A stretch of DNA of 64,000 nt from Planosporangium thailandense (GTDB taxonomy: Bacteria > Actinomycetota > Actinomycetes > Mycobacteriales > Micromonosporaceae). Each line of letters starts with the position of its first letter. The first letter of the stretch is position 1. The position numbers and the translations under genes were made by a program. Location: contig NZ_JAATVY010000002.1 in assembly GCF_011947195.1 (NCBI RefSeq), positions 124,001-188,000 on the forward strand, read 5' to 3'. Of the stretch, positions 9,609 to 19,417 are shown in pieces. The notes below the pieces were generated by a model. That model ran no database searches. It worked only from the letters and a program-made list of their open reading frames with translations, and had not been told where the DNA came from.

Positions 9609-11252
9609 TCACCGCTGCGGCGGACAACTGGCGAGGTTGCCCGGGTCGATCGGATTGCATGAGGTTCCTGGGTCGGGCGTCGTCCCGTTGGCGCCCGTGG
9701 ACACATGCAGGTCCACCTCTGTGCCCTCCGGCTGCTCCCCGCAGGGCGACATGTCTGCCACCCTGCCCTTGCGTCCTCCCGGTCGGTCGTTGAAGACCTG
9801 CACGTTGTAGTTGTTCTTTTCGAGTTCCTGACGGACGGCGTCGGCACTCTTGCCGATGGCTTTCCCGCACTCGATGAAGTGCGTCTTGGCCTGGGGTACC
9901 GCGGGCGCCGGCGCGGCGGTCGTCGGCTTGGGCCTGGTCGGCCGCACCGTCGGGGCCGGTGCCGTGGTGGCGGTCGTGGTGGCCGTCGACGGTGACGGCG
10001 GCGCGCCCGCGTGGCTGTCGTTGTTGTTGGCGTTGTTCCGTAACAGTAGCCAGCCGCCCCCGGCACAGAACAGCAGCACGATGAGGACGGCGAGAACTGC
10101 CCAGGGTGCGACGCTTCTCCTGCCGCGCTCGCCGGCGTCGGACACCCTGGACGGTGTCATCGATGGTGCGGGCGCGGCGTGCGTGTGCTCGCCCACCGGT
10201 GCGGCGGCGGATACGGCGGCTGCGCCGCGGGCGTACGGCCCCTGCTGCTGGCCGGGGACAGCCATCGTCCCCGTCGTCGGATATGCCGGATGCGGCATGA
10301 CCCGGGTGCCGCCGGGCGGCGGTGGTCCACCCATCCGTCCGGTCGGACCGCCGAACGGCGGGGAGACGGGCGCGCCGGCCATCGGCCGGGTCGGGCCGCC
10401 GGAGGTTGGCGCCATGCCCGCCACGCCCGCGACGGTCACCGCCTGTGCCGCGCGGCGCGCCGCCTGCGCCATGGCGGCCGCCGATGGGTACCGAGCCGCG
10501 GGGTCCTTCGCCATCGCGATGTCGACGACCTGCCGGACGGCCGGCGGAATGTCGCCGGGTAGCGGCGGCGAAGCGTCCCGTACATGCCGCATGGCGATCT
10601 CGACCGGGCTGTCACCCTCGAACGGCCGCTTCCCGGCCAGGCACTGGTAGGCGACCACGCCGAGCGCGTACACGTCGGACAGCGGGGTGGCGGTCGCACC
10701 GGTCGCCTGCTCCGGCGAGATGTAGGAGGCGGTGCCGAGCACCGAGCCCGCCGCGGTGAGCTGGGCCGCGGCGGCCGACCGGGCGATGCCGAAGTCGGTG
10801 AGCACCAGCGACCCGTTGGGACGTACCAGAAGGTTGCCGGGCTTGACGTCGCGGTGCACGATGCCTTTCTCGTGCGCGGCGTGCAGCGCGTCGGCCGCCT
10901 GGGCGATCAGCGCCATGGTCCGGGCCGGGGTCAACCGGTGGACCCGGGAGAGCGTACGGGACAGCGCGTCGCCCTCGACGTACTCCATGACCAGGAACGC
11001 GGTGCCGTCCTCGCTGCCGTAGTCGTAGACGTCGACGACTCCGGGGTGGTTGATGGTGGCCATGGTGCGGGCCTCACCACGGAACCGCTCGGCGAAGCCG
11101 GGCTCCTGCAGCAGCGCGGGCAGCAGGATCTTGATCGCCACCGTCCGACCGAGAACCTCGTCGGTGCCGCGCCACACCTCGCCCATGCCGCCGCCGGCGA
11201 TCCGCTCATCGAGGCGGTACCGCCCGCCCAGGGTCACTCCGGGGCTCACCAT
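9609..11252 (-). CDS. pknA: Serine/threonine protein kinase PknA with a single PASTA-like domain
   Basis: 547 residues. The kinase domain (about 6-270) has GGRYRLDERIAGGGMGEVWRG, VAIK, HRDVKPGNLL, DFGIAR and SYISPEQ. A Gly/Pro/Met-rich linker with several Ser/Thr leads to a membrane helix (WAVLAVLIVLLFCAGGGWLLL) and an extracellular domain resembling one degenerate PASTA repeat with two cysteines (FIECGKAIG, MSPCGEQP). Mycobacterial PknA has no clear PASTA domain, so the sensor half differs. The ATG at 11252 is chosen for GAGGTG 6 nt upstream; a GTG three codons earlier also fits. It directly follows pbpA and precedes pknB in the operon. Confidence 0.94.
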   Translation of the reverse strand: MVSPGVTLGGRYRLDERIAGGGMGEVWRGTDEVLGRTVAIKILLPALLQEPGFAERFRGEARTMATINHPGVVDVYDYGSEDGTAFLVMEYVEGDALSRTLSRVHRLTPARTMALIAQAADALHAAHEKGIVHRDVKPGNLLVRPNGSLVLTDFGIARSAAAAQLTAAGSVLGTASYISPEQATGATATPLSDVYALGVVAYQCLAGKRPFEGDSPVEIAMRHVRDASPPLPGDIPPAVRQVVDIAMAKDPAARYPSAAAMAQAARRAAQAVTVAGVAGMAPTSGGPTRPMAGAPVSPPFGGPTGRMGGPPPPGGTRVMPHPAYPTTGTMAVPGQQQGPYARGAAAVSAAAPVGEHTHAAPAPSMTPSRVSDAGERGRRSVAPWAVLAVLIVLLFCAGGGWLLLRNNANNNDSHAGAPPSPSTATTTATTAPAPTVRPTRPKPTTAAPAPAVPQAKTHFIECGKAIGKSADAVRQELEKNNYNVQVFNDRPGGRKGRVADMSPCGEQPEGTEVDLHVSTGANGTTPDPGTSCNPIDPGNLASCPPQR

Positions 11253-11262
11253 ATTGGACACC

Positions 11263-12756
11263 TCACATCAAGCCCCGTTCCCGCGCGATGGCGGCCATCA
11301 CCTTGCCGGCGATCCCGGCGGCCTCGCCACTGCCCGACAGGCCCGCCTGCTGCAGGAAGACCGCGACCGCGGCGACCGGCTTGCCGTTCTTCATCGCGAA
11401 GCCGATGAACCAACCGTGCTCGGGGTTGCCGGTGCCGTTCTCGGCGGTGCCGGTCTTGCCGCCGACCTGCAGCCCGGAGATCTGCGCCTTCCTGCCGGTG
11501 CCGTTCTCGACCACGCTGACCATCATGGTCTGCAGGTCGCTGGCCACCGACTGGTCGATGGGCCGGGACTGCTGCTGCGGGCGCGCCACGTACGTCGGGG
11601 TGCGGTCGCTGGTCAGTTCCTTGTTGATGAGGTAGGGCCGCATCTGTGAACCGCCGTTGGCGACGGTGGCGGCGATGAGCGCGCCCTGCAGCGGGGTCAT
11701 CCGGACGTTGCTCTGGCCGATGGCCGACAGCGCAACCGTCGGCTGGTCGACCTGACCGTTCTGGTCCAGCATGGAGCCGGTGTGGCTGGCGACGACGCCC
11801 ATGACGTTCCTGCTGTCCTGGTCGATGAGCGGGGCCTTCTCGAACCCGAACGCCTGAGCCGTTTGCTTGAGCTTGTCGGCTCCGATCTTCTCCACCGCGA
11901 GCCGGGAGAAGGCGGTGTTGCAGGACACCGTCAACGCCTGCTGCAGAGTGATCTGGTCCGGGCAGACGACACCCTGCTCGTTGGGGATCGTGTGGGTCGT
12001 CTGCGGCGGAGTGTAGGCCGGGCCGCCCTGGAGCACGTCGCTCGGCTTCATGCCGGCGCTGAGCGCGGCGGCCGAGTCGATCACCTTGAACGTCGAGCCG
12101 GGTGGGTAGGTCTCCGAGAAGGCCCGGTTGAGCAGCGGCTGGTTGGAGTCCTTGTTGAGCTTGTCGTAGGCGTCGACCGCGGCCTGGGTGTCGTGGCTGG
12201 CCATCGGGTTGGGGTCGAAGCTCGGCGCGGAGGTCGCGGCCAGGATCGCACCGGTCGTGGGGTCGAGCGCCACCACCGCGCCCTTGTGCACCGAACTGTT
12301 GGCCAGCGCGTCGTACGCCACCTTCTGGGCCGTCGGCGACAGCGTGAGCAGGACGTTGCCGCCGGAGGGCTCCTTGCCGGTGAGCATCGCCAGCCACCGG
12401 TCGGTCACCTGCGAGTCGGCGTTGCCCTGCAGGTAGGCGTTCTCGAGCTTCTCGATCCCGCTGCTGCCGAGGTTGACCCCCTTGAACCCGACGAGGTGCG
12501 CGTACTGGGCCCCCTGCGGGTAGCTCCGCAGGTACTTCAGGTTGTCGCCGGTCGCCGCGCTCTGCGCGAGCAGCACCCCGCCGGACGCCTCGATCGTGCC
12601 CCGCTGGTGCTGGTACTCCGAGATCTGCACCCGCGGGTTGTAGTCACTGTTGCGGTAGTCGTCGGCCTTGTACGCCTGGACCCAGTTGAGGTTGGCGAAC
12701 AACAGGCCGAACAGGACCAGGACGACCACACCGGCCCGACGCAGCGGGGCATTCAC
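11263..12756 (-). CDS. pbpA: Penicillin-binding protein PbpA (class B transpeptidase)
   Basis: 497-residue class B PBP. An N-terminal signal-anchor (VVVLVLFGLLFANLNWVQAY) is followed by the dimerisation/linker domain and the transpeptidase domain with all three motifs: STFK in YPPGSTFKVI (acylating Ser), SCN in TVSCNTAF, and KTG in VGGKTGTAEN. It crosslinks peptidoglycan outside the membrane and works with the SEDS partner encoded just upstream. It overlaps the ftsW/rodA gene by 4 nt, implying translational coupling. In mycobacteria PbpA is a substrate of PknB, consistent with the shared operon. Confidence 0.96.
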   Translation of the reverse strand: MNAPLRRAGVVVLVLFGLLFANLNWVQAYKADDYRNSDYNPRVQISEYQHQRGTIEASGGVLLAQSAATGDNLKYLRSYPQGAQYAHLVGFKGVNLGSSGIEKLENAYLQGNADSQVTDRWLAMLTGKEPSGGNVLLTLSPTAQKVAYDALANSSVHKGAVVALDPTTGAILAATSAPSFDPNPMASHDTQAAVDAYDKLNKDSNQPLLNRAFSETYPPGSTFKVIDSAAALSAGMKPSDVLQGGPAYTPPQTTHTIPNEQGVVCPDQITLQQALTVSCNTAFSRLAVEKIGADKLKQTAQAFGFEKAPLIDQDSRNVMGVVASHTGSMLDQNGQVDQPTVALSAIGQSNVRMTPLQGALIAATVANGGSQMRPYLINKELTSDRTPTYVARPQQQSRPIDQSVASDLQTMMVSVVENGTGRKAQISGLQVGGKTGTAENGTGNPEHGWFIGFAMKNGKPVAAVAVFLQQAGLSGSGEAAGIAGKVMAAIARERGLM

Positions 12757-14294
12757 GACTTGTCTCCAACATGTCCGCTCGCGGAGCCCGCCCTCAGCAT
12801 CTCGGTGGGCAGGTCCTGAAGCTTGACCGGGCCACCGCCGGCCGCGGGGCCGCCGGAGCGACCGGCGCCCGACCCGTCAGCCGGGCGGCGCGCCGCATCG
12901 GAGATGCGCACCAGCAGCGCGATCAGCACCCAGTTGGCCACCAGGGACGAGCCACCGGCCGACATGAAGGGCGTCGTCTGTCCGGTCAGGGGGATCAGCT
13001 TGCTCACCCCGCCAACGATGACGAACACCTGCAAGCCCAGGGTGAAGGACAGGCCACCGGCGAACAGCTTGCCGAACGAGTCCCGTACCCCGATCGCGGC
13101 GCGCAGGCCACGCATGGCGATGAACAGGTAGACCGCGAGCAGGGCGGTCAGTCCGAACAGGCCGATCTCCTCGCCCATCCCGGCGAAGATGAAGTCGCTC
13201 TGCACCAGCGGCACCTTGTCCGGCCGCCCCGCGCCCGGCCCGGAGCCGAAAAGGCCGCCCGTGCCCAACCCCAGCAGGGACTGTACTAGCTGATAGCCCT
13301 TGTTGGTCGGGTCGGCGAACGGATGGAGCCAGATGTCGGCCCGTTCGTAGAAGTTGGCGAACGGGCCGCCGACCGTGCCGCCCAGGAAGTACGCGAGGAA
13401 GGCGCCGCCCAGGAACAGCAGGAGGCCGATGATGAGCCAGCTGACCCGTTCGGTTGCGACGTAGAGCGTCACCACGAACATGCCGAAGTACATGAGCGAG
13501 GTGCCGAGGTCCTTCTCGAAGATCAGGACCATGAGGCTGAGCAGCCAGACGGCGAGAACGGGTCCGAGGTCACGGCCACGCGGGAAGTCGATGCCGAGGA
13601 TCCGCTTGCTCGCCAGCGACAGCACCTCGCGCTTGCGCACCAGGTAGTACGAGAAGTAGACGAGCAGGAGGATCTTGGCGAACTCACCGGGCTGGATGGC
13701 GAAGAAACTGCCGAACCTGATCCACAGCTTCGCGCCGTTGATGCTGGAGAACCGGGCCGGCAGGATCGCCGGAATCATCATCAGCGCGATGCCGGCCAGC
13801 CCGAGCGTGTACGCGTAGCGGGACAGCGAGCGGTGGTCGCGCACCACGGCGAGGACGGCGACCGCGCAGATGACGGCCAGTAGCGTCCACATCAACTGCC
13901 GGCCGCCCTGCCCGCTGAACAACGGGATCTTGACGGTGCCGTGCTCCTTGAGGTCGGCGACGTCCAACCGGTGCAGGAACATCACGCCGAACCCGTTGAC
14001 GACCGCCACCGCCGGCAGCAGGACCGGGTCGGCGTGCGGCGCCAGCCAGCGGATAAGCAGATGGGCCGCGAAGAAGATCGCGGTCAGCGTGATCAGCGGA
14101 CCGAGGAACCCGAGACTGACGCGGCCGACGAGAGCGGCCTCCGAGGCGGCCGCGTACCCCCCGACGAGCACCATCGCGAACAGCAGCAGACCGAGTTCGG
14201 AGTTGCGACGACCTCCCGAGCGCGGGGACCGGGCAGCGGTCGCTCCGCCGCCCGCGGTGGCGGGCGGCGGAGCCGGAGTGGCGGCAGCGGTCAC
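12753..14294 (-). CDS. SEDS peptidoglycan glycosyltransferase (FtsW/RodA family)
   Basis: 513 residues with about ten to twelve membrane helices. SEDS signatures are visible: GAKLWIRFGSFFAIQPGEFAK, the EKDLGTSLMYFG region with its conserved Asp, and PFMSAGGSSL near the C-terminus. It polymerises lipid II into glycan strands, paired with the class B PBP encoded by the overlapping downstream gene. In this pkn cluster the gene is usually called rodA; the sequence alone does not separate the FtsW from the RodA role. The GTG start is 27 nt after the pstP stop codon. Confidence 0.94.
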   Translation of the reverse strand: MTAAATPAPPPATAGGGATAARSPRSGGRRNSELGLLLFAMVLVGGYAAASEAALVGRVSLGFLGPLITLTAIFFAAHLLIRWLAPHADPVLLPAVAVVNGFGVMFLHRLDVADLKEHGTVKIPLFSGQGGRQLMWTLLAVICAVAVLAVVRDHRSLSRYAYTLGLAGIALMMIPAILPARFSSINGAKLWIRFGSFFAIQPGEFAKILLLVYFSYYLVRKREVLSLASKRILGIDFPRGRDLGPVLAVWLLSLMVLIFEKDLGTSLMYFGMFVVTLYVATERVSWLIIGLLLFLGGAFLAYFLGGTVGGPFANFYERADIWLHPFADPTNKGYQLVQSLLGLGTGGLFGSGPGAGRPDKVPLVQSDFIFAGMGEEIGLFGLTALLAVYLFIAMRGLRAAIGVRDSFGKLFAGGLSFTLGLQVFVIVGGVSKLIPLTGQTTPFMSAGGSSLVANWVLIALLVRISDAARRPADGSGAGRSGGPAAGGGPVKLQDLPTEMLRAGSASGHVGDKS

Positions 14295-14323
14295 GACGGA
14301 GGCTAGTCCTTAAGCAGGTCGGG

Positions 14324-15739
14324 TCAGCGCTTGCGGCAACTGATCGTCGGCAGGGGGGTCTGGGTGGCGTCGCTGCCCGAGGCGCTGGGAGCGGGCGCGG
14401 CGCCGGCGGACGGAGCGGTACTCGGCGTGGCGGACGCTGCCGTGCCCGGTGCGGTGGACGCTGCCGTGCCCGGACCCGGTGCCGCCGGGGCGGACGGTTC
14501 TGTCGACGGCGGCGACTGGCACAGCGGCAGCTTGTTGCTGTTGGTCGGGTCGTCACTGGTCAGTTGGGTCAGCTTGCGCCGGGCGTCGGCCGCGTTGTCG
14601 GCGTGGATCCCCTGCTTGACGGCGTCCTGGGCGCTCTTGGTCAGCTCGTCGAGTGTGGTGGTGCTGCGCTGCTGCTCCGATGACAGCCGCAGTCCGGCGA
14701 CCTGGCCCGGCACGCCGCGGAACACGGCCACCACACCGTCGTCGGTCGCTCCGACGTAGTACCGCGTCTGAATGTAGCGCCAGCCGAGCGCGAGCCCGCC
14801 GCCTAACAGTGCCAGCAGGACCAGGGCCAGCAGCGAGTTGCGGACCGGGTGGCGGCGGGGAGGTTCGTCCTCGTCGCTGTCCACCGACGTCTCCGGGGCC
14901 GACGGTCGAGGACTGGTCAGGGCGGACGCCCGCGCGGCCGGCGTCGAACTGTCGGCCGAGGTCGAGTTGCCCCGGTCGCGGGCGGCGGCGCCACCCACGA
15001 TCGGCGCCTCCTCGACGATGTCCTCGTCGGTGACGTCCGCGACGATCACCGTGATGTTGTCGGGGCCGCCGCCGCGCAGCGCGAGCTGGATGAGCCGCTC
15101 GGCGCACTGGTCCGGGTTCTTGTACTCGCGCAGCGTCGCCTCGATCGTCTCCGCGCTGACGACGCTGGACAGCCCGTCGCTGCACAACAGGTACCGGTCA
15201 CCGGCCTTGGCCTGGCGCACCGAGTACTCCGGCTCGGCGTCGCGCCCGTCGAGGGCACGGAACAGCAGGTGCCGCTGGGGGTGGGTGTCGGCCTCCTCGA
15301 GGCTGATGCGGCCTTCGTCGACCAGCATCTGCACGTACGTGTCGTCCTTGGTGACCTGCCCGAACTCGTCGCCGCGCAGGAGGTACGCCCGGGAGTCACC
15401 GATGTGGACCATGCCGAACTTGCTGCCGCCGAAGAGCATCGCGGTGAGGGTCGTGCCCATGCCCTCCATCGCGGGGTTGGCCTCGACCGTGTCCCGGATC
15501 TGCTGGTTGGCGTGGTCGACCGCGCCGCGCAGCGCGTCGATGACCGCGCTGCCCGGCACGTCCTCGTCGAGCGGCGCCATGGCGGCGATGACGATGTTGC
15601 TGGCGACGTCGCCGGCGGCCATTCCACCCATGCCGTCCGCGACGGCGAGCAGGCGTGGCCCAGCGTAGACGGAGTCCTGGTTTCCGCCTCGGATGAGACC
15701 GCGGTCACTGCGGGCCGCGTAGCGCAGGGTCAGGGTCAT
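14324..15739 (-). CDS. pstP: PP2C-type serine/threonine phosphatase PstP
   Basis: 471 residues. The PP2C domain (1-~240) has the metal-binding motifs NQDS near residue 20, VADGMGGMAAGD, LCSDGLSS and GGPDNITVIVAD. A Ser/Pro-rich juxtamembrane linker, a membrane helix (LLALVLLALLGGGLALGWRYI) and an extracytoplasmic tail of ~140 residues rich in Ala, Thr and Pro follow. It removes phosphates from PknA/PknB and their substrates, completing the kinase circuit of this operon. Its start codon overlaps the fhaB stop by 4 nt. Confidence 0.96.
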   Translation of the reverse strand: MTLTLRYAARSDRGLIRGGNQDSVYAGPRLLAVADGMGGMAAGDVASNIVIAAMAPLDEDVPGSAVIDALRGAVDHANQQIRDTVEANPAMEGMGTTLTAMLFGGSKFGMVHIGDSRAYLLRGDEFGQVTKDDTYVQMLVDEGRISLEEADTHPQRHLLFRALDGRDAEPEYSVRQAKAGDRYLLCSDGLSSVVSAETIEATLREYKNPDQCAERLIQLALRGGGPDNITVIVADVTDEDIVEEAPIVGGAAARDRGNSTSADSSTPAARASALTSPRPSAPETSVDSDEDEPPRRHPVRNSLLALVLLALLGGGLALGWRYIQTRYYVGATDDGVVAVFRGVPGQVAGLRLSSEQQRSTTTLDELTKSAQDAVKQGIHADNAADARRKLTQLTSDDPTNSNKLPLCQSPPSTEPSAPAAPGPGTAASTAPGTAASATPSTAPSAGAAPAPSASGSDATQTPLPTISCRKR

Positions 15740-16218
15740 GGGCGTAGCTCGAAGGATGTACGACCGATCCGGATCGGAACGCCGAGGGGTACGGGGGTCG
15801 GTGCGCCGACCTTAGCGCGGTCGAGGTAGGTCCCGTTGGTCGAGCCCATGTCCTCGATGAACCACTGCCCGTCACGCGGGACCAGCCGCGCGTGACGGGC
15901 GGAGGCGTAATCGTCGGTCGTCACCAGCGTGCAGTCCTCCGCGCGCCCGATCGTGATGGGTGTCTCGCCGAGCGTGATCCGCGTGCCGGCGAGCGCTCCT
16001 GCCGTGACCACCAGCTGGCGTGCGGCCCGGCCTCGCTTGACCTTGGCAGGCTTGGCGCTCGCCACGGTCGGGCCGACGCCGCGCGGGGCGGCGACGAGCC
16101 GGCTGGAACGTGCGCCGGCGAAGAGGTCCCGCCGGATCACACCCACCACCGTGAACACGAAGATCCACAGCAGGATGATGAATCCGTACCGGGCGACGGT
16201 CAGGACGATCTCAGGCAT
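15736..16218 (-). CDS. fhaB: FHA-domain protein FhaB (FipA-like)
   Basis: 160 residues. An N-terminal membrane helix (YGFIILLWIFVFTVVGVI) is followed by a basic linker and a C-terminal FHA domain with GETPITIGRAEDC, SARHARLV and DMGSTNGTYLDRAKV, the Arg/Ser/Asn residues that bind phosphothreonine. In mycobacteria the equivalent recruits phosphorylated FtsZ and other PknA/PknB targets at the septum. The stop overlaps the pstP start; it lies 48 nt downstream of fhaA. Confidence 0.94.
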   Translation of the reverse strand: MPEIVLTVARYGFIILLWIFVFTVVGVIRRDLFAGARSSRLVAAPRGVGPTVASAKPAKVKRGRAARQLVVTAGALAGTRITLGETPITIGRAEDCTLVTTDDYASARHARLVPRDGQWFIEDMGSTNGTYLDRAKVGAPTPVPLGVPIRIGRTSFELRP

Positions 16219-16266
16219 GCAGTTCTCGATCCGGGCCTGGCGGACTGATCACTTCGGGCACGTCGG

Positions 16267-17076
16267 CTAACCGTCGGCCCGGAAGGTCAACGTCGTCGTG
16301 CCGAGCTGGATCATGTCGCCGGGGTTGAGAGCGACCGCGGAGACCCGCTGCCCGTTGACCGTCGTGCCGTTGGTCGAGCCGAGATCCGTCAGCACCACCT
16401 GCGCGCCGTCGAAGTCGAGCCGCGCGTGCCGCCGCGAGATGCCGACGTCGGGCAGACGCAGGTTGGCCTGGTCGCCGCGGCCGATCACGGTGGAGCCGAT
16501 CGACAGCGGATAGCTGCGGCCGTCACCCGAGATCAGGCGTGCGGCTCGCGCCGGGCCACCGCCGTGTGCCGGCGGGGAGCTGTGCGGGGCGTACGGGTTC
16601 TGGTCGTAGGCGTTCTGCTCGTACGGCGCCTGGTCGTACGGGCTCTGCTCGTACGGCGGGTAGCCGGGGGGCGCCTCGTAGGTGGGCACGGGCGGCACGT
16701 CGCCACCGGTGTAGACCTCGGCGGTGACCCGGAACATGCCGGTGTCGAGGCCGTCGCCGCGCTCGATCTCGACGATGACGTCGCCGTAGACCGTCCAGGC
16801 CTGCTCGCCGATGAACTCGGCCTGCGACTGCGCGAGCTCCTGGGCCAGCGCGGCGGCGTAGGGCGCCAACCGGCTGTGGTCGTAGGGCGAGAGATCTATC
16901 ACGTATCGGTTGGGAACGAGAGTTCGGCCACCGGCCAAGATCGCCTTGTGCGCCTCCGCCTCCCGTTGCATGGCGTTAAGGATCTCCACAGGGTGGACCA
17001 CACCCTTGAAGACCTTGGCAAAAGCCCCTTCGACAAGGCCCTCCAAGCGCTTCTCGAAGCGCTGCAGCACACTCAC
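16267..17076 (-). CDS. fhaA: FHA-domain protein FhaA (DUF3662)
   Basis: 269 residues. The N-terminal DUF3662 domain (VLQRFEKRLEGLVEGAFAKVFKG, then LVPNRYVIDLSPYDHSRL and QAWTVYGDVIVEIE) leads into a repetitive linker of PYEQ/PYDQ-type motifs at about 165-195 and a C-terminal FHA domain with SIGSTVIGRGDQ, ISRRHARL and LGSTNGTTVN. The mycobacterial protein binds phosphorylated MviN/CwsA and controls peptidoglycan precursor flux. GTG at 17076 is preferred because GAGGAGGAG stands just upstream and the N-terminus then matches family members; an ATG at 17103 is the alternative. First gene of the seven-gene operon, transcribed away from tRNA-Leu. Confidence 0.93.
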   Translation of the reverse strand: MSVLQRFEKRLEGLVEGAFAKVFKGVVHPVEILNAMQREAEAHKAILAGGRTLVPNRYVIDLSPYDHSRLAPYAAALAQELAQSQAEFIGEQAWTVYGDVIVEIERGDGLDTGMFRVTAEVYTGGDVPPVPTYEAPPGYPPYEQSPYDQAPYEQNAYDQNPYAPHSSPPAHGGGPARAARLISGDGRSYPLSIGSTVIGRGDQANLRLPDVGISRRHARLDFDGAQVVLTDLGSTNGTTVNGQRVSAVALNPGDMIQLGTTTLTFRADG

Positions 17077-17326
17077 CGGCTCCTCCTCGGGTCCCGAGGT
17101 CATGATGGTATCTGGCGAGTGCTCTCCTGCACCCGCACCAACCGGCCTAGCTCGTGCTATTCTTCCGGGGCGCCTACGGCAGCCTAGTCTTAACACGTGC
17201 ATTGTGCCCGGTTGGATTAGGCTATCGGACGAAAAGAGCGAGACGGCTACCGGTCTGGCTCTGCGGCGTAGCCACTCCGGCACGCGTGGTATCGTTCACC
17301 ACGCCCCGGCTGGGGCAAGTCACTTC

Positions 17327-17412
17327 GGGGAAGTGGCGGAATGGCAGACGCGCACGGTTCAGGTCCGTGTGCCCGAAAGGGCGTGAGGGTTCAACTCCCT
17401 CCTTCCCCACCA
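17327..17412 (+). tRNA. tRNA-Leu (CAG)
   Basis: 86-nt gene with acceptor GGGGAAG/CTTCCCC, a long class II variable arm (TGCCCGAAAGGGCGT), T-loop GTTCAAC and an encoded CCA. The anticodon loop TTCAGGT between GCACGG and CCGTGT gives anticodon CAG, decoding CUG, the dominant Leu codon at this GC content. Confidence 0.97.
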
Positions 17413-17536
17413 CACCACAGGCGGCCCACTCGGGCCGCCTGTTCTGTTTTCCGAGACGACTCCGTCAGCCAGGGCTCTCGCCGTCCGCAGCTAGACTGCA
17501 CTCGCTGTACCAACATCGCGAAACCTGGAGTTGCCC

Positions 17537-18610
17537 GTGAGCGTCGCAATCGTGACCGGATCAGCCGGCCTGATCGGCTCCGAGGCGGCGCGGCACTTCG
17601 CCTCGCTCGGACTTGACGTCGTCGGCGTCGACAACGACATGCGCAGCCGCTTCTTCGGCGCCGAGGCCTCGACCGCGTGGAACGTGCAGCGCCTGAAGAG
17701 CTCGCTGGGCGACCGGTACACCCACTACGACCTCGACATCCGGGACCGCGAGGGGCTGGCGAAGATCTTCGCGCGGTACGGCCGCGACGTCGCCGTCGTC
17801 ATCCACACGGCCGCGCAGCCGAGCCACGACTGGGCGGTCCGCGACCCGTACACCGACTTCGACGTCAACGCGGTCGGCACCCTCAACGTGCTGCAGAACG
17901 TACGCGAGCACTGCATCGAGGCGCCGGTCATCCACTGCTCCACCAACAAGGTGTACGGCGACCGCCCCAACTCCCTGCCGTTCGTCGAATTGGAGACGCG
18001 GTGGGAGCTCGAGCCGGGCCACCGGTACTACCACGGCATCACCGAGGACATGTCGATCGACCAGTGCCTGCACTCGGTGTTCGGCGCCTCCAAGGTCGCC
18101 GCCGACGTCATGGTCCAGGAGTACGGGCGGTACTTCGACATGAAGACCGCCGTGTTCCGGGGCGGCACCCTCACGGGCCCGGCGCACTCGGCCACCGAGC
18201 TGCACGGCTTCCTCGCGTACGTGATGCGCTGCAACATGGAGCGCCGCACGTACCGGATGTTCGGCTACAAGGGCAAGCAGGTGCGGGACGCCATCCACAG
18301 CCACGACGTGGTCTCGGCGTTCGAGGCGTTCTTCCGCAACCCGCGCTCGGCCGCGGTCTACAACCTGGGCGGCGGGCGGCACTCGCACACCTCGATGCTG
18401 GAGGCCTTCGCGCTCGCCGAGAAGATCACCGGCACGGAGATGGTCACCGAGTACGTCGACCAGAACCGGATCGGCGACCACATCTGGTGGGTCGGCTCCA
18501 ACGCCGCGTTCCAGGCCGACTACCCGGACTGGAAGCAGGTGTACGACGTTCCGATGATCCTCCAGGAGATCTACGAGGCCAACGTCGACAAGTGGCTGCC
18601 GACCGCATGA
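17537..18610 (+). CDS. NAD-dependent nucleotide-sugar epimerase, CDP-tyvelose/paratose 2-epimerase-like
   Basis: 357-residue extended SDR. The NAD-binding GSAGLIGSE motif is at the N-terminus, [10 protein letters not shown] carries the catalytic Thr region, and the active-site Tyr/Lys region ([11 protein letters not shown]) follows [15 protein letters not shown]. The [21 protein letters not shown] segment resembles RfbE, which converts CDP-paratose to CDP-tyvelose, but the substrate cannot be fixed from sequence. YxxxK spacing differs from the textbook form (a Phe/Gly precedes ASK), as in RfbE-like enzymes. GTG at 17537 has TGGAG 6 nt upstream. The stop overlaps the next gene by 4 nt, so both act in one glycan pathway. 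Confidence 0.85.
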   Translation: MSVAIVTGSAGLIGSEAARHFASLGLDVVGVDNDMRSRFFGAEASTAWNVQRLKSSLGDRYTHYDLDIRDREGLAKIFARYGRDVAVVIHTAAQPSHDWAVRDPYTDFDVNAVGTLNVLQNVREHCIEAPVIHCSTNKVYGDRPNSLPFVELETRWELEPGHRYYHGITEDMSIDQCLHSVFGASKVAADVMVQEYGRYFDMKTAVFRGGTLTGPAHSATELHGFLAYVMRCNMERRTYRMFGYKGKQVRDAIHSHDVVSAFEAFFRNPRSAAVYNLGGGRHSHTSMLEAFALAEKITGTEMVTEYVDQNRIGDHIWWVGSNAAFQADYPDWKQVYDVPMILQEIYEANVDKWLPTA

Positions 18611-19413
18611 TCGACCAGGGCAAGCGGAGCGTCCTCGGCGTACTCGTCGACGTCATCGACTACGAGGCGGCCGCCGAGAAGGTCCTCGCCGCCGCCCGCG
18701 AGCAGCGGCCCTTCGCGCTCACCGCGCTCGCCGTGCACGGGGTGATGACCGGGGTGCAGGACCGGGCGCACAACGCCCGGCTCAACGCGTTCGACGTCGT
18801 CACCCCGGACGGCCAGCCGGTCCGATGGGCGCTCAATCTGCTGTACGGCGCGGGGCTGGCCGACCGGGTGTACGGCCCCGCGTTGACCCTCAGGGTTCTC
18901 GAGGGTTGTGCCGCCGAGGGCCTGCCGGTCTACCTCTACGGTTCGACGACCGAGACTCTCGACCGGCTGGTCCCGGCGCTGATCGGGCTCTTCCCGGCCT
19001 TGAAGATCGCGGGTACGGAGCCGTCGAAGTTCCGGGCGGTGCGTCCGGGCGAGGACGCCGAGATCGCCGAGCGGATCAAGGCCTCCGGCGCGCGGGTGGT
19101 CCTGGTCGGGCTGGGCTGCCCGCGTCAGGAGATCTTCACGTACGCGATGCGCCCGCTGATCGACGCGCCGCTGCTCGCCGTCGGGGCGGCGTTCGATTAC
19201 CACGCCGGGCAGCTTCGCAAGCCGCCGGCGTGGATGCAGAAGTACGGCTTGGAGTGGCTGTGGCGGCTCGGCCTGGAGCCGGGCCGGCTCTGGAAGCGCT
19301 ATCTGCTGCTCAACCCGAACTACGCGGCGCGGCTGACGGCCCAGAAACTGAAGCTGTGGCGGGTCGCCCCGCCTGAGCCGGCGACCGAGCGGCCGTCGAC
19401 GTTCGCCGTCTAG
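18607..19413 (+). CDS. WecG/TagA/CpsF family glycosyltransferase (GT26)
   Basis: 268 residues. Family signatures are visible: HGVMTG, the catalytic-region [54 protein letters not shown] and [20 protein letters not shown]. Members add N-acetylmannosaminuronate or N-acetylmannosamine to lipid-linked sugars; actinobacterial members act in surface polysaccharides or secondary cell wall glycopolymers. ATGA overlap with the upstream epimerase indicates translational coupling. The C-terminal membrane-association segment is present and the length is normal. Confidence 0.93.
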   Translation: MIDQGKRSVLGVLVDVIDYEAAAEKVLAAAREQRPFALTALAVHGVMTGVQDRAHNARLNAFDVVTPDGQPVRWALNLLYGAGLADRVYGPALTLRVLEGCAAEGLPVYLYGSTTETLDRLVPALIGLFPALKIAGTEPSKFRAVRPGEDAEIAERIKASGARVVLVGLGCPRQEIFTYAMRPLIDAPLLAVGAAFDYHAGQLRKPPAWMQKYGLEWLWRLGLEPGRLWKRYLLLNPNYAARLTAQKLKLWRVAPPEPATERPSTFAV

Positions 19414-19417
19414 CTAG

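Noticed and set aside
7846-9810. 654-codon open frame on the + strand across pknB
   Set aside because: Antisense to a kinase with complete motifs; composition (Arg/Gly/Val-rich, no domain) is that of a high-GC shadow frame.
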